Source: Betaproteobacteria bacterium MOLA814
Lineage (GTDB): Bacteria > Pseudomonadota > Gammaproteobacteria > Burkholderiales > Burkholderiaceae_C
Direction of reading: 5' to 3'
DNA: 64,000 bases
Assembly (NCBI GenBank): GCA_000496475.1
Contig: AYMW01000001.1
Span: forward strand, 1,001,358-1,065,357
Shown: piece by piece, positions 43,961-53,202 of the stretch
Layout: each line of letters begins with the position of its first letter
How positions within the stretch are numbered: the stretch's first letter is position 1
Made by a program: the position numbers and the translations under genes
Notes under the pieces: generated by a model
Databases searched by the model: none
What the model saw: the letters and a program-made list of their open reading frames with translations, nothing else
What the model was told of the DNA's origin: nothing

Positions 43961-45081
43961 GCAACACCAACATGCCCAAATGGGCCGAGCTCGTGGTGCT
44001 GCCCATCGTCTGTTTGGCGGTGGCCTTGGCTGTCGCCGGCGTTGTGGTGGCGCTCATTGGGCAAGACCCCATGGAGGTGTTGTCTTTTTTAATTTACGGC
44101 GCACTTGGTACGGCTAGAGGTGTGAGCTACACCTTGTACTACACCACCACGTTTATCTTTACCGGCTTGGCCGTGGCCGTGGCCTTTCACGGCGGCTTGT
44201 TCAACATTGGTGGAGAAGGCCAAGCCATCATGGGCGGTTTGGGCACAGGCTTGGTGGCGCTGTGGTTGTCACCCTACCTGTCCGCTTGGCTGTTGCTGCC
44301 GCTGATGCTGGTTGTTGGGGCTGCATTTGGCATGTTGTGGGCGGCAGTGCCTGGCTATTTGCAAGCCTACCGCGGCAGCCATGTGGTGATTACCACCATC
44401 ATGTTCAACTTCATTGCCAGCAGCGTGCTGGTGTACTTGCTGGTCAACCACTTGCGCCCTGTGGGCACCATGTCTGTGGAAAGCGTCCCGTTTGAGCCGT
44501 CGGCGAACTTGCCACGCATGCATGAGGCGTTGGCATGGCTGGGCATCGAATGGCCGGCCTCCCCGCTCAATACCAGCTTGTTCATCGCCTTGGCCGCAGC
44601 CGTGGCGGTGTACTTGTTTTTGTGGCGCAGCAAGGCTGGCTACAACGTTCGCGCCGTGGGCTCAAGTGCCAGCGCGGCTGAATACGCCGGTATCAACGCC
44701 AAGCGCCACATTGTGTTGGCCATGGCTGTGTCTGGCGCGCTGGCTGGCATGGTGGGCATGAACGAGATTGCGGGCGTCAGCGGCAAGTTGCTGTTGGAGT
44801 TTGTCAGCGGCGCGGGCTTTACCGGCATTGCTGTGGCACTCATGGGACGCAACCACCCGGTCGGCATTGTCTTTGCCAGCTTGCTGTTTGGCGCCTTGTT
44901 TCAAGGTGGTGCTGAAGTGGCCTTTGAGGTGAAGGGCTTTAGCCGCGACATGGTGGTGCTGATGCAAGGCTTGGTCGTGCTGTTCTCAGGCGCCATGATT
45001 TACGTGATTGCGCCTTGGGTGGCCAAGCCACTCAATGCCGTGCTCAACCTGTTTGGCGCGGCCCACGCCAAGGGAGCCTGA
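43957..45081 (+). CDS. nucleoside ABC importer permease 1
   Basis: A 374-aa inner-membrane protein of the BPD_transp_2 family (NupB/YufP-like). The first helix begins LVVLPIVCLAVALAVAG; GLAVAVAFHGGLFNIGGEGQAIMGG is the family block, and NVRAVGSSASAAEYAGINAKRH is the cytoplasmic coupling region. ATG 43957 overlaps the ATPase stop; the longer open frame to 43804 lies within the ATPase gene. It pairs with the permease starting 1 nt after its stop. Confidence 0.93.
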   Translation: MSNTNMPKWAELVVLPIVCLAVALAVAGVVVALIGQDPMEVLSFLIYGALGTARGVSYTLYYTTTFIFTGLAVAVAFHGGLFNIGGEGQAIMGGLGTGLVALWLSPYLSAWLLLPLMLVVGAAFGMLWAAVPGYLQAYRGSHVVITTIMFNFIASSVLVYLLVNHLRPVGTMSVESVPFEPSANLPRMHEALAWLGIEWPASPLNTSLFIALAAAVAVYLFLWRSKAGYNVRAVGSSASAAEYAGINAKRHIVLAMAVSGALAGMVGMNEIAGVSGKLLLEFVSGAGFTGIAVALMGRNHPVGIVFASLLFGALFQGGAEVAFEVKGFSRDMVVLMQGLVVLFSGAMIYVIAPWVAKPLNAVLNLFGAAHAKGA

Positions 45082-45082
45082 T

Positions 45083-46051
45083 ATGGATGAAGTCCTCATC
45101 GGCAACATGTTGGCCTCTTCGCTGCGCATGGCCACACCGTTGTTGTTTTGTGCGCTGGCGGGCTTGTTGTCTGAGCGCTCTGGCGTGATTGACATTGGCC
45201 TCGAAGGCAAGATGCTGTTTGCCGCATTCGCAGCGGGTGCAGCCGGCGCAGCACTGGGCTCTACCAGCTTGGCCGTCGCTTGCGCCATTGGCGTGTCTAT
45301 TCTGTTGTCTTGGATGCATGGTCTGGCCTGTGTCAGCTACCGCGGTGACCAAGTGGTTTCAGGCATTGCGATCAACATCATTGCCGTTGGCTTGACCATG
45401 GTGCTGGGCATTGCATGGTTTGCACAAGGCGGGCAAACGCCGCCGGTGTCTACAGAGGTGCGCATACAAGCCTTGTGGCCGCAAGCACAGGATGCGTTTG
45501 CCAACTGGCCGTGGTTGCAAGCCATTGTGGGCGAGGGCCTGTTGAGCCACAACGCGCTGGTGTACCTGGCCTTGGCTTTGGTGCCCACCACATGGTGGTT
45601 GCTGTTTAAAACGCGCTTTGGCTTGCGCTTGCGCGCTGTGGGCGAAAACCCGCACATGGTCGATGCGGCAGGCGTGTCGGTTCACGGCTTGCGTTATACC
45701 GCGCTCACATTAAACGGTGTGCTGTGCGGCTTGGCAGGCAGCTACTTGGTGTTGGCGCAAAGCGCCGCGTTTTCTAGCAACATGACTGCGGGGCGAGGTT
45801 TCATGGCCTTGGCTGCACTCATTTTTGGGCGCTGGCATCCGGTGGGTGCCATGTGGGCCTGTCTGTTATTTGGCTTCCTCGACGCCGCGGCCATTCGCAT
45901 GCAAGGCACCGCTTTGCCCCTAATAGGTGAGGTGCCTGTGCAAGCCATTCAAGCACTGCCCTATGTGCTGACGGTCGTGCTGCTGGCTGGCTTTATTGGC
46001 AAGGCCGTGGCACCCGCGGCTATCGGCAAGCCCTATGTCAAAGAGCGGTAG
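45083..46051 (+). CDS. nucleoside ABC importer permease 2
   Basis: A 322-aa membrane protein of the same family (NupC/YufQ-like): LRMATPLLFCALAGLLSERSGVIDIGLEGKMLF at the start and LRLRAVGENPHMVDAAGVSVHGLRY as coupling region. ATG 45083 has an AGGGAG ribosome-binding site inside the end of the preceding gene. It completes the importer whose binding protein, ATPase and first permease precede it, all in the psuK-psuG orientation. Confidence 0.93.
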   Translation: MDEVLIGNMLASSLRMATPLLFCALAGLLSERSGVIDIGLEGKMLFAAFAAGAAGAALGSTSLAVACAIGVSILLSWMHGLACVSYRGDQVVSGIAINIIAVGLTMVLGIAWFAQGGQTPPVSTEVRIQALWPQAQDAFANWPWLQAIVGEGLLSHNALVYLALALVPTTWWLLFKTRFGLRLRAVGENPHMVDAAGVSVHGLRYTALTLNGVLCGLAGSYLVLAQSAAFSSNMTAGRGFMALAALIFGRWHPVGAMWACLLFGFLDAAAIRMQGTALPLIGEVPVQAIQALPYVLTVVLLAGFIGKAVAPAAIGKPYVKER

Positions 46052-46101
46052 CGCCCCGTGCTTGCCTCGCTTGTAGCGTGCTTATGTAACCCACACCGTT
46101 G

Positions 46102-46998
46102 ATGCAACACTACGACCTATTGGCGCTGGGCGCGGCCACTTGTTGGGCGGCCAGCGGCTTGCTGTCTGCCGCACCCAGCAAAGCACTGGGCGCCATCGCC
46201 TTTGTGCGCTGGCGCATGACGACCGTGACCTTTGTGCTGTGGCTGCTGGTGGCGTTGTTCAGCCAACTGCCACCGCTTGCAGTGAACACTTGGGGTGTGA
46301 TGGTGGCCAGCGGACTGGTGGGTATTTTTGTAGGCGACACGCTGTTGTTCGCAGCGATGAACAGGCTTGGCCCGCGGCGCACTGGCGTGTTGTTTGCCTC
46401 GCACGCGTTGTTCAGCGCCTTGTTGGGCTACTTGTTTTTAAGCGAGCGCCTGGGTGTGCAAGCCTACATAGGCGCAGGCGTGACTGTGGCGGGTGTGATG
46501 GTGGCCGTGGCGTGGGGCAACAGCAAAACGAATGTCTCAGAATGGGACAGCGCGCCCAGCACTGTGGCCGGTGTGAGCTTGGCCGTGCTGGCCGCACTGG
46601 GCCAAGCCACTGGCGCATTGATAGCCAAACCAGCTTTGGGTGGTGACCTAGGCTTTGACCCTGTTGCTGCATCTGCGGTGCGTGTCACGGCCGCCGTCAG
46701 TGCGCTGTGGCTGTGGCGGGTGGTGAACCCGGGGTCGGCAAGCGCGCACAGCCCACTCACGTGGGCCCTACTCAAACAAACCGCCATCAGCAGTTGGGTG
46801 GGGATGGGGCTTGGCATGGGCCTGTTGCTGTGGGCTTTGCGTGATGGCCCAGTGGGCAGTGTGGGCGTGTTGTCAGGCTTGTCGCCAGTGCTCATACTGC
46901 CCATGCTGTGGTGGACATTTCGCAGCGCTCCAGCACCGGGCGCTTGGATTGGCGCCGCAGTGGCCGTGCTGGGAACTGCGATGGTAGTAGCCAGGTAA
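46102..46998 (+). CDS. EamA/DMT superfamily transporter
   Basis: A 298-aa protein with about ten hydrophobic helices and two EamA repeats (DLLALGAATCWAASGLLSA at the start; VAGVSLAVLAALGQATGALIAKPAL in the second). A likely drug/metabolite exporter of unknown substrate. ATG 46102 is used instead of the TTG one codon upstream. It is 50 nt downstream of the nucleoside importer and could be co-transcribed, although its family gives no link to nucleosides. Confidence 0.82.
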   Translation: MQHYDLLALGAATCWAASGLLSAAPSKALGAIAFVRWRMTTVTFVLWLLVALFSQLPPLAVNTWGVMVASGLVGIFVGDTLLFAAMNRLGPRRTGVLFASHALFSALLGYLFLSERLGVQAYIGAGVTVAGVMVAVAWGNSKTNVSEWDSAPSTVAGVSLAVLAALGQATGALIAKPALGGDLGFDPVAASAVRVTAAVSALWLWRVVNPGSASAHSPLTWALLKQTAISSWVGMGLGMGLLLWALRDGPVGSVGVLSGLSPVLILPMLWWTFRSAPAPGAWIGAAVAVLGTAMVVAR

Positions 46999-47008
46999 AC
47001 GTTGCCCT

Positions 47009-47881
47009 CTATGACGCCATGCCAGCAAACCGGCTGGCCATAGCCGGCACACCCATTTCAGCCAAGATATCGTCGATGCGCTGTTGCGCACCGGCTTTGG
47101 GTGCACCGACACGCTTGGCCAAAATCAACTCGTTTTTCATGGAGTGCTCCCAGCCCACCAATTCGGTCACGGTCACCTGGTAGCCACTGGCCTCTAAACG
47201 CAGGCAGCGCAATACATTCGTTATTTGGCTGCCAAATTCTCGGGCGTGTAGGGGGTGACGCCACAACTCAGACAGGGGCGTGCGTGACAAGTTGAAGGCT
47301 TTTTGCCGGCGCATCACGCTGGCCATTTCAGCTTGGCAACACGGCACGATCACCATGGCGCTGGCTTGGTGCTTGAGGCCAAAACCAATGGCGTCATCGG
47401 TGGCGGTGTCGCAAGCGTGCAGCGCCGTCACCACGTCTACTTTATGAGGCAAGGCGTCGCTGGTCATGGCTTGCTCGACACTCAAGGCATGAAACGCCAT
47501 GCGCTCAAACCCGAGCTGTAGCGCCAAGGTTTGCGAGCTTTGCACCAACTCTGAACGCGTCTCTATGCCAATGACTTGGCCGTTGTCCAAGGCTTTTAAT
47601 ACCAAGTCGTACAAGATAAAACCCAGGTACGACTTGCCCGCGCCGTGGTCTACCACAGTCACCGCGCCGCGCTCTTTGTGTTGCGCCGCAATCAGCGGCT
47701 CAATGAACTGCACCAAGTGGTACACCTGCTTGAGCTTGCGCCGGCTGTCTTGGTTGAGCTTGCCGTCGCGCGTGAGTATATGCAGCGCTTTGAGCAAATC
47801 CACAGATTGCCCGGGGCGCAGCTCTGGCAGTTGTTCTTGTAAGGTTTTTGCGGGCGCTTTGCCGCTGCGTGTGTTGGCCAT
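47009..47881 (-). CDS. class I SAM-dependent methyltransferase-like protein
   Basis: A 290-aa protein with a methyltransferase fold: the SAM-binding loop is VVDHGAGKSYLGFILYDLV, followed by VIGIETRSELV (strand 2 acidic residue) and VDVVTALHACDTATDDAI and IVPCCQAEM. The ALHACDTATD and VPCCQ blocks match the Methyltransf_32-type family, whose substrate is unknown. MANTRSG at 47881 is taken as the start; the longer frame to 47932 overlaps the divergent kinase gene. Only 31 nt separate the two start codons. Confidence 0.82.
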   Translation of the reverse strand: MANTRSGKAPAKTLQEQLPELRPGQSVDLLKALHILTRDGKLNQDSRRKLKQVYHLVQFIEPLIAAQHKERGAVTVVDHGAGKSYLGFILYDLVLKALDNGQVIGIETRSELVQSSQTLALQLGFERMAFHALSVEQAMTSDALPHKVDVVTALHACDTATDDAIGFGLKHQASAMVIVPCCQAEMASVMRRQKAFNLSRTPLSELWRHPLHAREFGSQITNVLRCLRLEASGYQVTVTELVGWEHSMKNELILAKRVGAPKAGAQQRIDDILAEMGVPAMASRFAGMAS

Positions 47882-47912
47882 GGCGTCATCATAAGGCGGC
47901 GACAATGGTGGC

Positions 47913-48971
47913 ATGCACACGCCACACCCCACCGACTCGCCACACGGCTACGAACAACTCACCCCGGACGTCATGCTAGACGCCTTAGCCAGTGTGGGGT
48001 TGGCGGGCGATGGCCGCATGCTGGCCTTGAGCTCTTACGAAAACCGGGTCGTGCAGTTCCATGTGGAAGACGACGCGGGCGTAGCCTCCACCGTGGTCAC
48101 CAAGTTTTACAGGCCCAACCGCTGGCGCAACATCGCCATTCAAGAAGAGCACGACTTTGCCCACGAGCTCATGGCAAGCGAGGTGCCCATGGTCGCCCCA
48201 CTGCGACTGGCCAGTGTTGGCAACGCTGCATCAGCACAACAGGGGCCCCAAACGCTAAACCACTTTGCAGGCTATGCATTTTCTGTCAGCCCATCACGCG
48301 GTGGGCGACGACCTGAACTGGACGACTTTGAAGTCTTGGAGTGGATTGGCCGCTTGCTGGCGCGCTTGCACAACGTAGGCGCTGCCAAGCCCTTTGCGCA
48401 CCGCCCTGCCATCAACCCCACAACCTACGGGCTGGATTGCAAGGCGTGGCTGCTGGCCAACAACGCGCTGCCGCTAGATGTTGAGCGACAGTGGTGCGAT
48501 GCCTTTGACACAGCCATAACATTTGTTCAAAGCAAGTGGGCCTTGTTCGAGGAGTCTCATTTTGAGTGGGCCTCTATTCGCCTACACGGCGACTGCCATC
48601 CTGGCAATATTTTATGGACGCCCAGCAGCGGGCCGCATTTTGTAGACCTTGACGATGCCCGCAGCGGCCCCGCCATACAAGACCTGTGGATGCTGCTGTC
48701 TGGCGACAGGCGCGCACAAACCCAAGCTTTGTCTGCGGTGCTGGACGGCTACGAACAAATGCGTCCCTTTAACCGTGCCGAGCTGGCGCTCATTGAGCCC
48801 CTGCGAACACTGCGCATGGTGCACTACAGCACATGGCTGGCCAAACGCTGGGACGACCCTGCCTTTGCAGCCAACTTCCCGTGGTTTGGCACATCAGACT
48901 ATTGGCAAGGCCAAGTCCACCAATTGATTGAGCAGGTACAGGCCATGCAAGAAGTCTCTCTTTCGGTTTAA
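47913..48971 (+). CDS. srkA: stress response kinase SrkA (RdoA/YihE family)
   Basis: A 352-aa aminoglycoside-phosphotransferase-like Ser/Thr kinase. It has YENRVVQFHVED (nucleotide loop), VTKFYRPNRWRNIAIQEEHDFAHELMASEVPMVAPL, the catalytic loop RLHGDCHPGNILW and metal-binding FVDLDDARSGPAIQDLWMLLSG, all close to E. coli SrkA, which protects against Cpx- and MazEF-related death. It often neighbours dsbA in gamma-proteobacteria; here the neighbour is a divergent methyltransferase and, 10 nt downstream, a flavin reductase-like gene. Confidence 0.9.
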   Translation: MHTPHPTDSPHGYEQLTPDVMLDALASVGLAGDGRMLALSSYENRVVQFHVEDDAGVASTVVTKFYRPNRWRNIAIQEEHDFAHELMASEVPMVAPLRLASVGNAASAQQGPQTLNHFAGYAFSVSPSRGGRRPELDDFEVLEWIGRLLARLHNVGAAKPFAHRPAINPTTYGLDCKAWLLANNALPLDVERQWCDAFDTAITFVQSKWALFEESHFEWASIRLHGDCHPGNILWTPSSGPHFVDLDDARSGPAIQDLWMLLSGDRRAQTQALSAVLDGYEQMRPFNRAELALIEPLRTLRMVHYSTWLAKRWDDPAFAANFPWFGTSDYWQGQVHQLIEQVQAMQEVSLSV

Positions 48972-48981
48972 ATAGGCACCC

Positions 48982-49629
48982 ATGACTACACACTTTTACC
49001 AGCCCAAAGACGGCCACGGCCTGCCCCACGACCCCTTCAACGCCATCGTAGGGCCTCGCCCTATAGGCTGGGTGTCTACCCACAACGAACAAGGCCAACT
49101 GAACTTGGCGCCTTACAGCTTTTTCACCGCATTTAACTACACGCCACCCATTGTGGGCTTCACCAGCATTGGCGCCAAAGACAGCTTGCACAACGCCCAG
49201 GCCACAGGCGAGTTTGTTTGGAACCTGGTCACCACCGACTTGGCCAAGGCCATGAACGAGACCTGCGCGGTGGTGCCCTTGGGTGTAAGTGAGTTTGAGC
49301 TTGGCGGTTTAACACCCGCGCCATCTAGCGTTGTGAAACCTCCGCGCGTGTTGGAAAGCCCGGTCAACTTTGAGTGCAAAGTGACACAGATTGTGCAACT
49401 CACCACCGTGGAAGGTCACCACGTAGAAACCTGGCTGGTGCTGGGCCAAGTGGTGGGTGTGCACATCAACAACGCGCTGCTGGTCAACGGCGTGTACGAC
49501 ACCGCAGCGGCTGGCCATGTGTTGCGCGGTGGCGGCCCATCCGACTACTTCACGCTGGGACCAGAAGCCAAGTTTTTAATGCCTAGGCCACCATCAGCGG
49601 CAGAGCAGCAGCGAAAAATTAAACCCTGA
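48982..49629 (+). CDS. flavin reductase-like FMN-binding protein
   Basis: A 215-aa split-barrel flavin-binding protein (Flavin_Reduct type): FNAIVGPRPIGWVSTHNEQGQLNLAPYSFFTAFNYTPPIVGFTS is the typical first half with the RPIGW motif, followed by TGEFVWNLVT. Members reduce flavins or bind FMN without known reaction. It lies 10 nt after srkA and is likely co-transcribed. A hairpin follows its stop codon. Confidence 0.88.
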   Translation: MTTHFYQPKDGHGLPHDPFNAIVGPRPIGWVSTHNEQGQLNLAPYSFFTAFNYTPPIVGFTSIGAKDSLHNAQATGEFVWNLVTTDLAKAMNETCAVVPLGVSEFELGGLTPAPSSVVKPPRVLESPVNFECKVTQIVQLTTVEGHHVETWLVLGQVVGVHINNALLVNGVYDTAAAGHVLRGGGPSDYFTLGPEAKFLMPRPPSAAEQQRKIKP

Positions 49630-49634
49630 CCCGC

Positions 49635-49664
49635 TGTAGCGCGCCCAACAGGGTCAGCGCTACA
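49635..49664 (+). terminator. hairpin after flavin reductase-like gene
   Basis: TGTAGCGC (49635-49642) pairs perfectly with GCGCTACA (49657-49664), starting 6 nt after the stop. An inner CCC/GGG pairing is possible. There is no T-run, so any termination would be weak. Confidence 0.5.
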
Positions 49665-49780
49665 CGCAGATCTCAAATAACGATCGTTTTAACCCGCCAA
49701 CAGGCCGTACCGTGAGCCGCCGTTTGATGCGCTCGCATACGCTGGCGGCCAACTTGCAACGCACGCTTTGCCCCCCCTAC

Positions 49781-50398
49781 ATGAACGCTTCAGAACTCAC
49801 AGCACTCATCGCTTTGGCCACTGCAGCCAGCTTCACGCCTGGGCCCAACACCACGTTGTCGGCAGCCATGGGCGCGCAGGCCGGCTTGCGCCATGCCATG
49901 CCGTTTGTGTGCGGCGTTCCAGTCGGGTGGTGTGCACTGTTGATGCTGAGCGCATTGGGTGTGGGCGCCACCGTGACACAGCAGCCAGCGTTGCGCACAC
50001 TGATTACAGCGCTGGGCTGTGGCTATTTGCTGTGGCTGGCATGGCGCATTGCCCACGCCCCTGTGCAACTCAGTGCGCTCAACACCGCGCCCTTGCGCAT
50101 TGGGTTTTGGCAAGCCATCGCGCTACAGTTTGTCAACATCAAAGGCTGGATGTTGTCATTGAGCGTGGCTGCGGGTTGGCTCAACACGCCAGATGACTTG
50201 TGGGCGCGCGCCGCCTGGGTACTGCCCTTGATGGCTTTTTACGGCTTTAGCAGCAACTTGCTGTACGCCTGGATGGGTTCTCGCTTACGCGAATGGCTAC
50301 AAGTAGGTAGGCGCATGGCGTGGTTTAACAGGGGTATGGCGAGCTTGCTTGGCGTGACAGCTGTGTGGATGCTGGTCACCACTATAGGCTGGGCATGA
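49781..50398 (+). CDS. LysE-family amino-acid exporter
   Basis: A 205-aa inner-membrane protein of the LysE/RhtB family: ALIALATAASFTPGPNTTLSAAMGAQAGLRHAMPFVCGVPVG carries the hallmark PGPN motif and first two helices, and FVNIKGWMLSLSVA is the later conserved block. About six hydrophobic segments. It should export amino acids or related metabolites. ATG 49781 starts the usual N-terminus; the in-frame extension to 49712 is not hydrophobic. The stop overlaps the next start (ATGA at 50395-50398). Confidence 0.9.
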   Translation: MNASELTALIALATAASFTPGPNTTLSAAMGAQAGLRHAMPFVCGVPVGWCALLMLSALGVGATVTQQPALRTLITALGCGYLLWLAWRIAHAPVQLSALNTAPLRIGFWQAIALQFVNIKGWMLSLSVAAGWLNTPDDLWARAAWVLPLMAFYGFSSNLLYAWMGSRLREWLQVGRRMAWFNRGMASLLGVTAVWMLVTTIGWA

Positions 50399-51306
50399 GC
50401 TACAGCACAGAAATGAAAGGCTACGTGCTGGGCGTGATTGGCGTTACGGTGTTCGCCGCCACGCTGCCGATTACAAAAATTGCAGTGGGCAGTGACGCCG
50501 AGCCATTGATGAGTGGTCAATTTGTCACGCTGGCGCGCGCCGCCATTGCGGCCATGCTCAGTGCCTTGTGGCTGTTGTGGGTGCGCCCGCCTATGCTGCG
50601 AGGACGAGACTGGCTATGGCTTGGCGTGACGGCATGTGCGGTGGTGATTGGCTTTCCGCTGTTCATGGGTTTGGCCATGCGCCATGTAGACGGCACGCAC
50701 GCCAGCGTGGTGCTAGGCGCATTGCCATTGGCCACGGCCGCATGTGGTGCGCTGCTGCACGGCCAACGCGCGCCACGTCATTTTTGGCTGGCAGCCGTGG
50801 CTGGCGCTGCCCTGGTGATGGCGTTTGCCATGTGGAACGCCCCCACCGCCGCAGGCTTTGGCATGGGTAGCTTGTCAATAACAGGAGCCGACTTGCTGCT
50901 GCTGTGTGCTGTGCTGTGTGCCGCACTGGGCTACACCACTGGCGCTGACTTGGCCAAAAAACACCGCTCTGAAACTGTCATCAGCTGGGCACTGGTGGTG
51001 GCCAGCCCCATCACGCTGCCCGGTATGCTCATGACTTGGCCGAGCGCGCCCATGCCCGCAGCGTCGTGGTTTGCTTTGGCCTATGTCGCCCTGTTCTCCA
51101 TGTGGATTGGTTTTTTCGCGTGGTACCGAGGCTTGGCGCTGGGCGGTGTGATGCGGGTCAGCCAAGTGCAGTTGCTACAACCCTTCTTAGGCATCTTGTT
51201 TTCTATTCCGCTGTTGGGTGAGTCATGGTCATGGTCTGCCGTGACCTTCGCAGGCGCGGTTGTCGCCTGCGTCATGCTTGGCAGGCGGGCACTGCGACAT
51301 GCATGA
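50395..51306 (+). CDS. EamA/DMT superfamily transporter
   Basis: A 303-aa protein with ten predicted helices in two EamA repeats (YVLGVIGVTVFAATLPITKIAV; LLLLCAVLCAALGYTTGADLAKK in the second half). It is translationally coupled to the LysE-family exporter, so the two may export related compounds or be a chance pairing. The substrate is not readable. Confidence 0.87.
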   Translation: MSYSTEMKGYVLGVIGVTVFAATLPITKIAVGSDAEPLMSGQFVTLARAAIAAMLSALWLLWVRPPMLRGRDWLWLGVTACAVVIGFPLFMGLAMRHVDGTHASVVLGALPLATAACGALLHGQRAPRHFWLAAVAGAALVMAFAMWNAPTAAGFGMGSLSITGADLLLLCAVLCAALGYTTGADLAKKHRSETVISWALVVASPITLPGMLMTWPSAPMPAASWFALAYVALFSMWIGFFAWYRGLALGGVMRVSQVQLLQPFLGILFSIPLLGESWSWSAVTFAGAVVACVMLGRRALRHA

Positions 51307-51370
51307 GCCCACAAACCCACATACACAGCCTGTATCAATAATGCCGACGACCAATCGAAAGCCACACACC

Positions 51371-52063
51371 ATGCACACACAACTGGACCACATTGTGATC
51401 GGAGCCACCACGTTGGCGCAAGGCGTGGCGTGGTGCGAAGCCACCTTAGGCGTGGTGCCCGGCCCCGGTGGTGAGCACTTGAATATGGGCACGCACAACC
51501 GCCTACTGCGCATCAGCAGCTACGCGTTTCCGAGCGCGTATTTAGAAATCATTGCCATTGCACCGCATTTGGCTGCGCCTACAGCCCATCCGCGTTGGTT
51601 TGACTTGGACAACCCAGCCATTGTTACCAGCCTCAACACACATGGTCCGCAGTTGCTGCATTGGGTGGCGCAAACTGACGACATCCATGCGGCCTGCGCG
51701 GCCACTGAGCAACTGGGCATCACCTTAGGCCAGCCGCAAGCGGTTTCGCGCATGACGCAACGCGGCTTGCTGGAATGGACTTTCAGCATCAACGCCAGTG
51801 GCGAGCGCCCCATGCACGGCGCATTGCCTCACCTGATTCAATGGGCAGACGCCTCGCCGGTGGTGCACATGCCGCTTGGCAGCGTGGGCTTGTCCAGCGT
51901 GAGCATCAGCGCCGCGCCAGAGAGCTTGCCGCTGTTGCGCAGCTGCGCTGCGGCCTTGGCGTTGGAAGCCGTCACGGTTGAACAATCGCCTAGCGCCTTC
52001 AGCGTTCAGCTCCTCACACCCGCAGGCTTGGTCACACTGCAAACCCCAGCTCATGGGTATTGA
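51371..52063 (+). CDS. VOC-superfamily protein (glyoxalase-like)
   Basis: A 230-aa protein of the Glyoxalase_3-like family: LDHIVIGATTLAQGVAWCEATLGVVPGPGGEHLNMGTHNRLLRI is the first beta-alpha-beta-beta-beta unit with His7 as likely metal ligand, and AYLEIIAIAP provides an acidic ligand. The reaction is unknown. ATG 51371 gives the usual short N-terminus; longer in-frame starts overlap the EamA gene. Confidence 0.82.
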   Translation: MHTQLDHIVIGATTLAQGVAWCEATLGVVPGPGGEHLNMGTHNRLLRISSYAFPSAYLEIIAIAPHLAAPTAHPRWFDLDNPAIVTSLNTHGPQLLHWVAQTDDIHAACAATEQLGITLGQPQAVSRMTQRGLLEWTFSINASGERPMHGALPHLIQWADASPVVHMPLGSVGLSSVSISAAPESLPLLRSCAAALALEAVTVEQSPSAFSVQLLTPAGLVTLQTPAHGY

Positions 52064-52149
52064 CATGTTTAATTTGCTAAAGTGACCGTTAAATAGTAGG
52101 TTAAAAGTAGTAAGCTATTGGGCAACTTACTTAACTTGACGGCCTCGCC

Positions 52150-53139
52150 ATGCACACCTACACCCTATCGGAAGTTCAGACCGCGCAGCACGCCGTGTAC
52201 GCCGCCATGCCGCCTACCCCGCAATATGCGTGGCCACAACTGGGCGCACGCGTCGGCGCGCAGGTATGGGTCAAACACGAAAACCACACCCCTGTCGGCG
52301 CTTTCAAAATTAGAGGCGGCTTAACGTACATGGCGGCACTCAAGGCTGCAGGCCAGATGCCCGCAGGTTTTATTGCTGCCACGCGTGGCAACCACGGTCA
52401 AAGCATAGCCTTCGCGGCCAGCCAACACAATGTGCCCACCACCATCGTGGTGCCCGCAGGCAATGCACGTGAGAAAAATGCCGCCATGCAAGCCTTGGGC
52501 GCACAACTGGTTGAATACGGCGACGATTTTCAAGCGGCCCGCAACCACGCGAAAGTATTGGCAATCAGCCACAACCTGCACAGCGTGCCCTCGTACCACC
52601 GCGACCTGGTGTCAGGCGTGATGACCTACTGGCTAGAATTTTTTGAGAGCTTCAAAGATGGCGCCGCACCTGATGTGGTGTTTGTTCCCATTGGTCAAGG
52701 CTCTGGCTTTTGCGCTGCTGCTGCTGCGCGTGCGCACTGCAAAGTCAGCACCCAACTCGTTGGCGTGGTGTCTGCTCACGCAACTTGCTACCTAGACTCA
52801 TACAGAGCTGGCCACGCCATCAGTGCACCATCCCGCACAGCCTTGGCTGATGGCTTGGCGTGCAGCGTGCCAGACGCTGAATCACTGGCAATCGTCAAGA
52901 ACCAAGCCGACGATGTGATTGCGGTATCTGACGACGAGGTAGCCCACGCCATGCGTGTGTTGTTTGCCGACACCCACAACGTCGCAGAAGGTGCGGGTGC
53001 GGCCTCTATGGCCGCAGCCATTCAGCAACGCGACAAGTGGGCCGGTCAACGCGTGGGTGTCACCTTGTGCGGCGGCAATGTTGACAGCGCCATGTTTGCC
53101 CATGTGCTGGCAGGACACACGCCCGCCTTTGTGTCCTAG
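52150..53139 (+). CDS. PLP-dependent threonine/serine dehydratase-like enzyme
   Basis: A 329-aa fold-type II PLP enzyme. The Schiff-base lysine is Lys53 in KHENHTPVGAFKIRGG; TRGNHGQSIAFAAS binds the cofactor phosphate side and VFVPIGQGSGFCAAAAA is the glycine-rich phosphate loop. There is no ACT regulatory domain, so it resembles the short catabolic threonine dehydratase or serine/hydroxyaspartate dehydratases. It should deaminate a hydroxy amino acid. The gene stands alone with an 86-bp AT-rich upstream region. Confidence 0.87.
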   Translation: MHTYTLSEVQTAQHAVYAAMPPTPQYAWPQLGARVGAQVWVKHENHTPVGAFKIRGGLTYMAALKAAGQMPAGFIAATRGNHGQSIAFAASQHNVPTTIVVPAGNAREKNAAMQALGAQLVEYGDDFQAARNHAKVLAISHNLHSVPSYHRDLVSGVMTYWLEFFESFKDGAAPDVVFVPIGQGSGFCAAAAARAHCKVSTQLVGVVSAHATCYLDSYRAGHAISAPSRTALADGLACSVPDAESLAIVKNQADDVIAVSDDEVAHAMRVLFADTHNVAEGAGAASMAAAIQQRDKWAGQRVGVTLCGGNVDSAMFAHVLAGHTPAFVS

Positions 53140-53202
53140 CATTAACCCTGCAGGTCGCCATCGCGACTGTTTGATAACGAGCAAGTGTACAAAATTTGCC
53201 AT

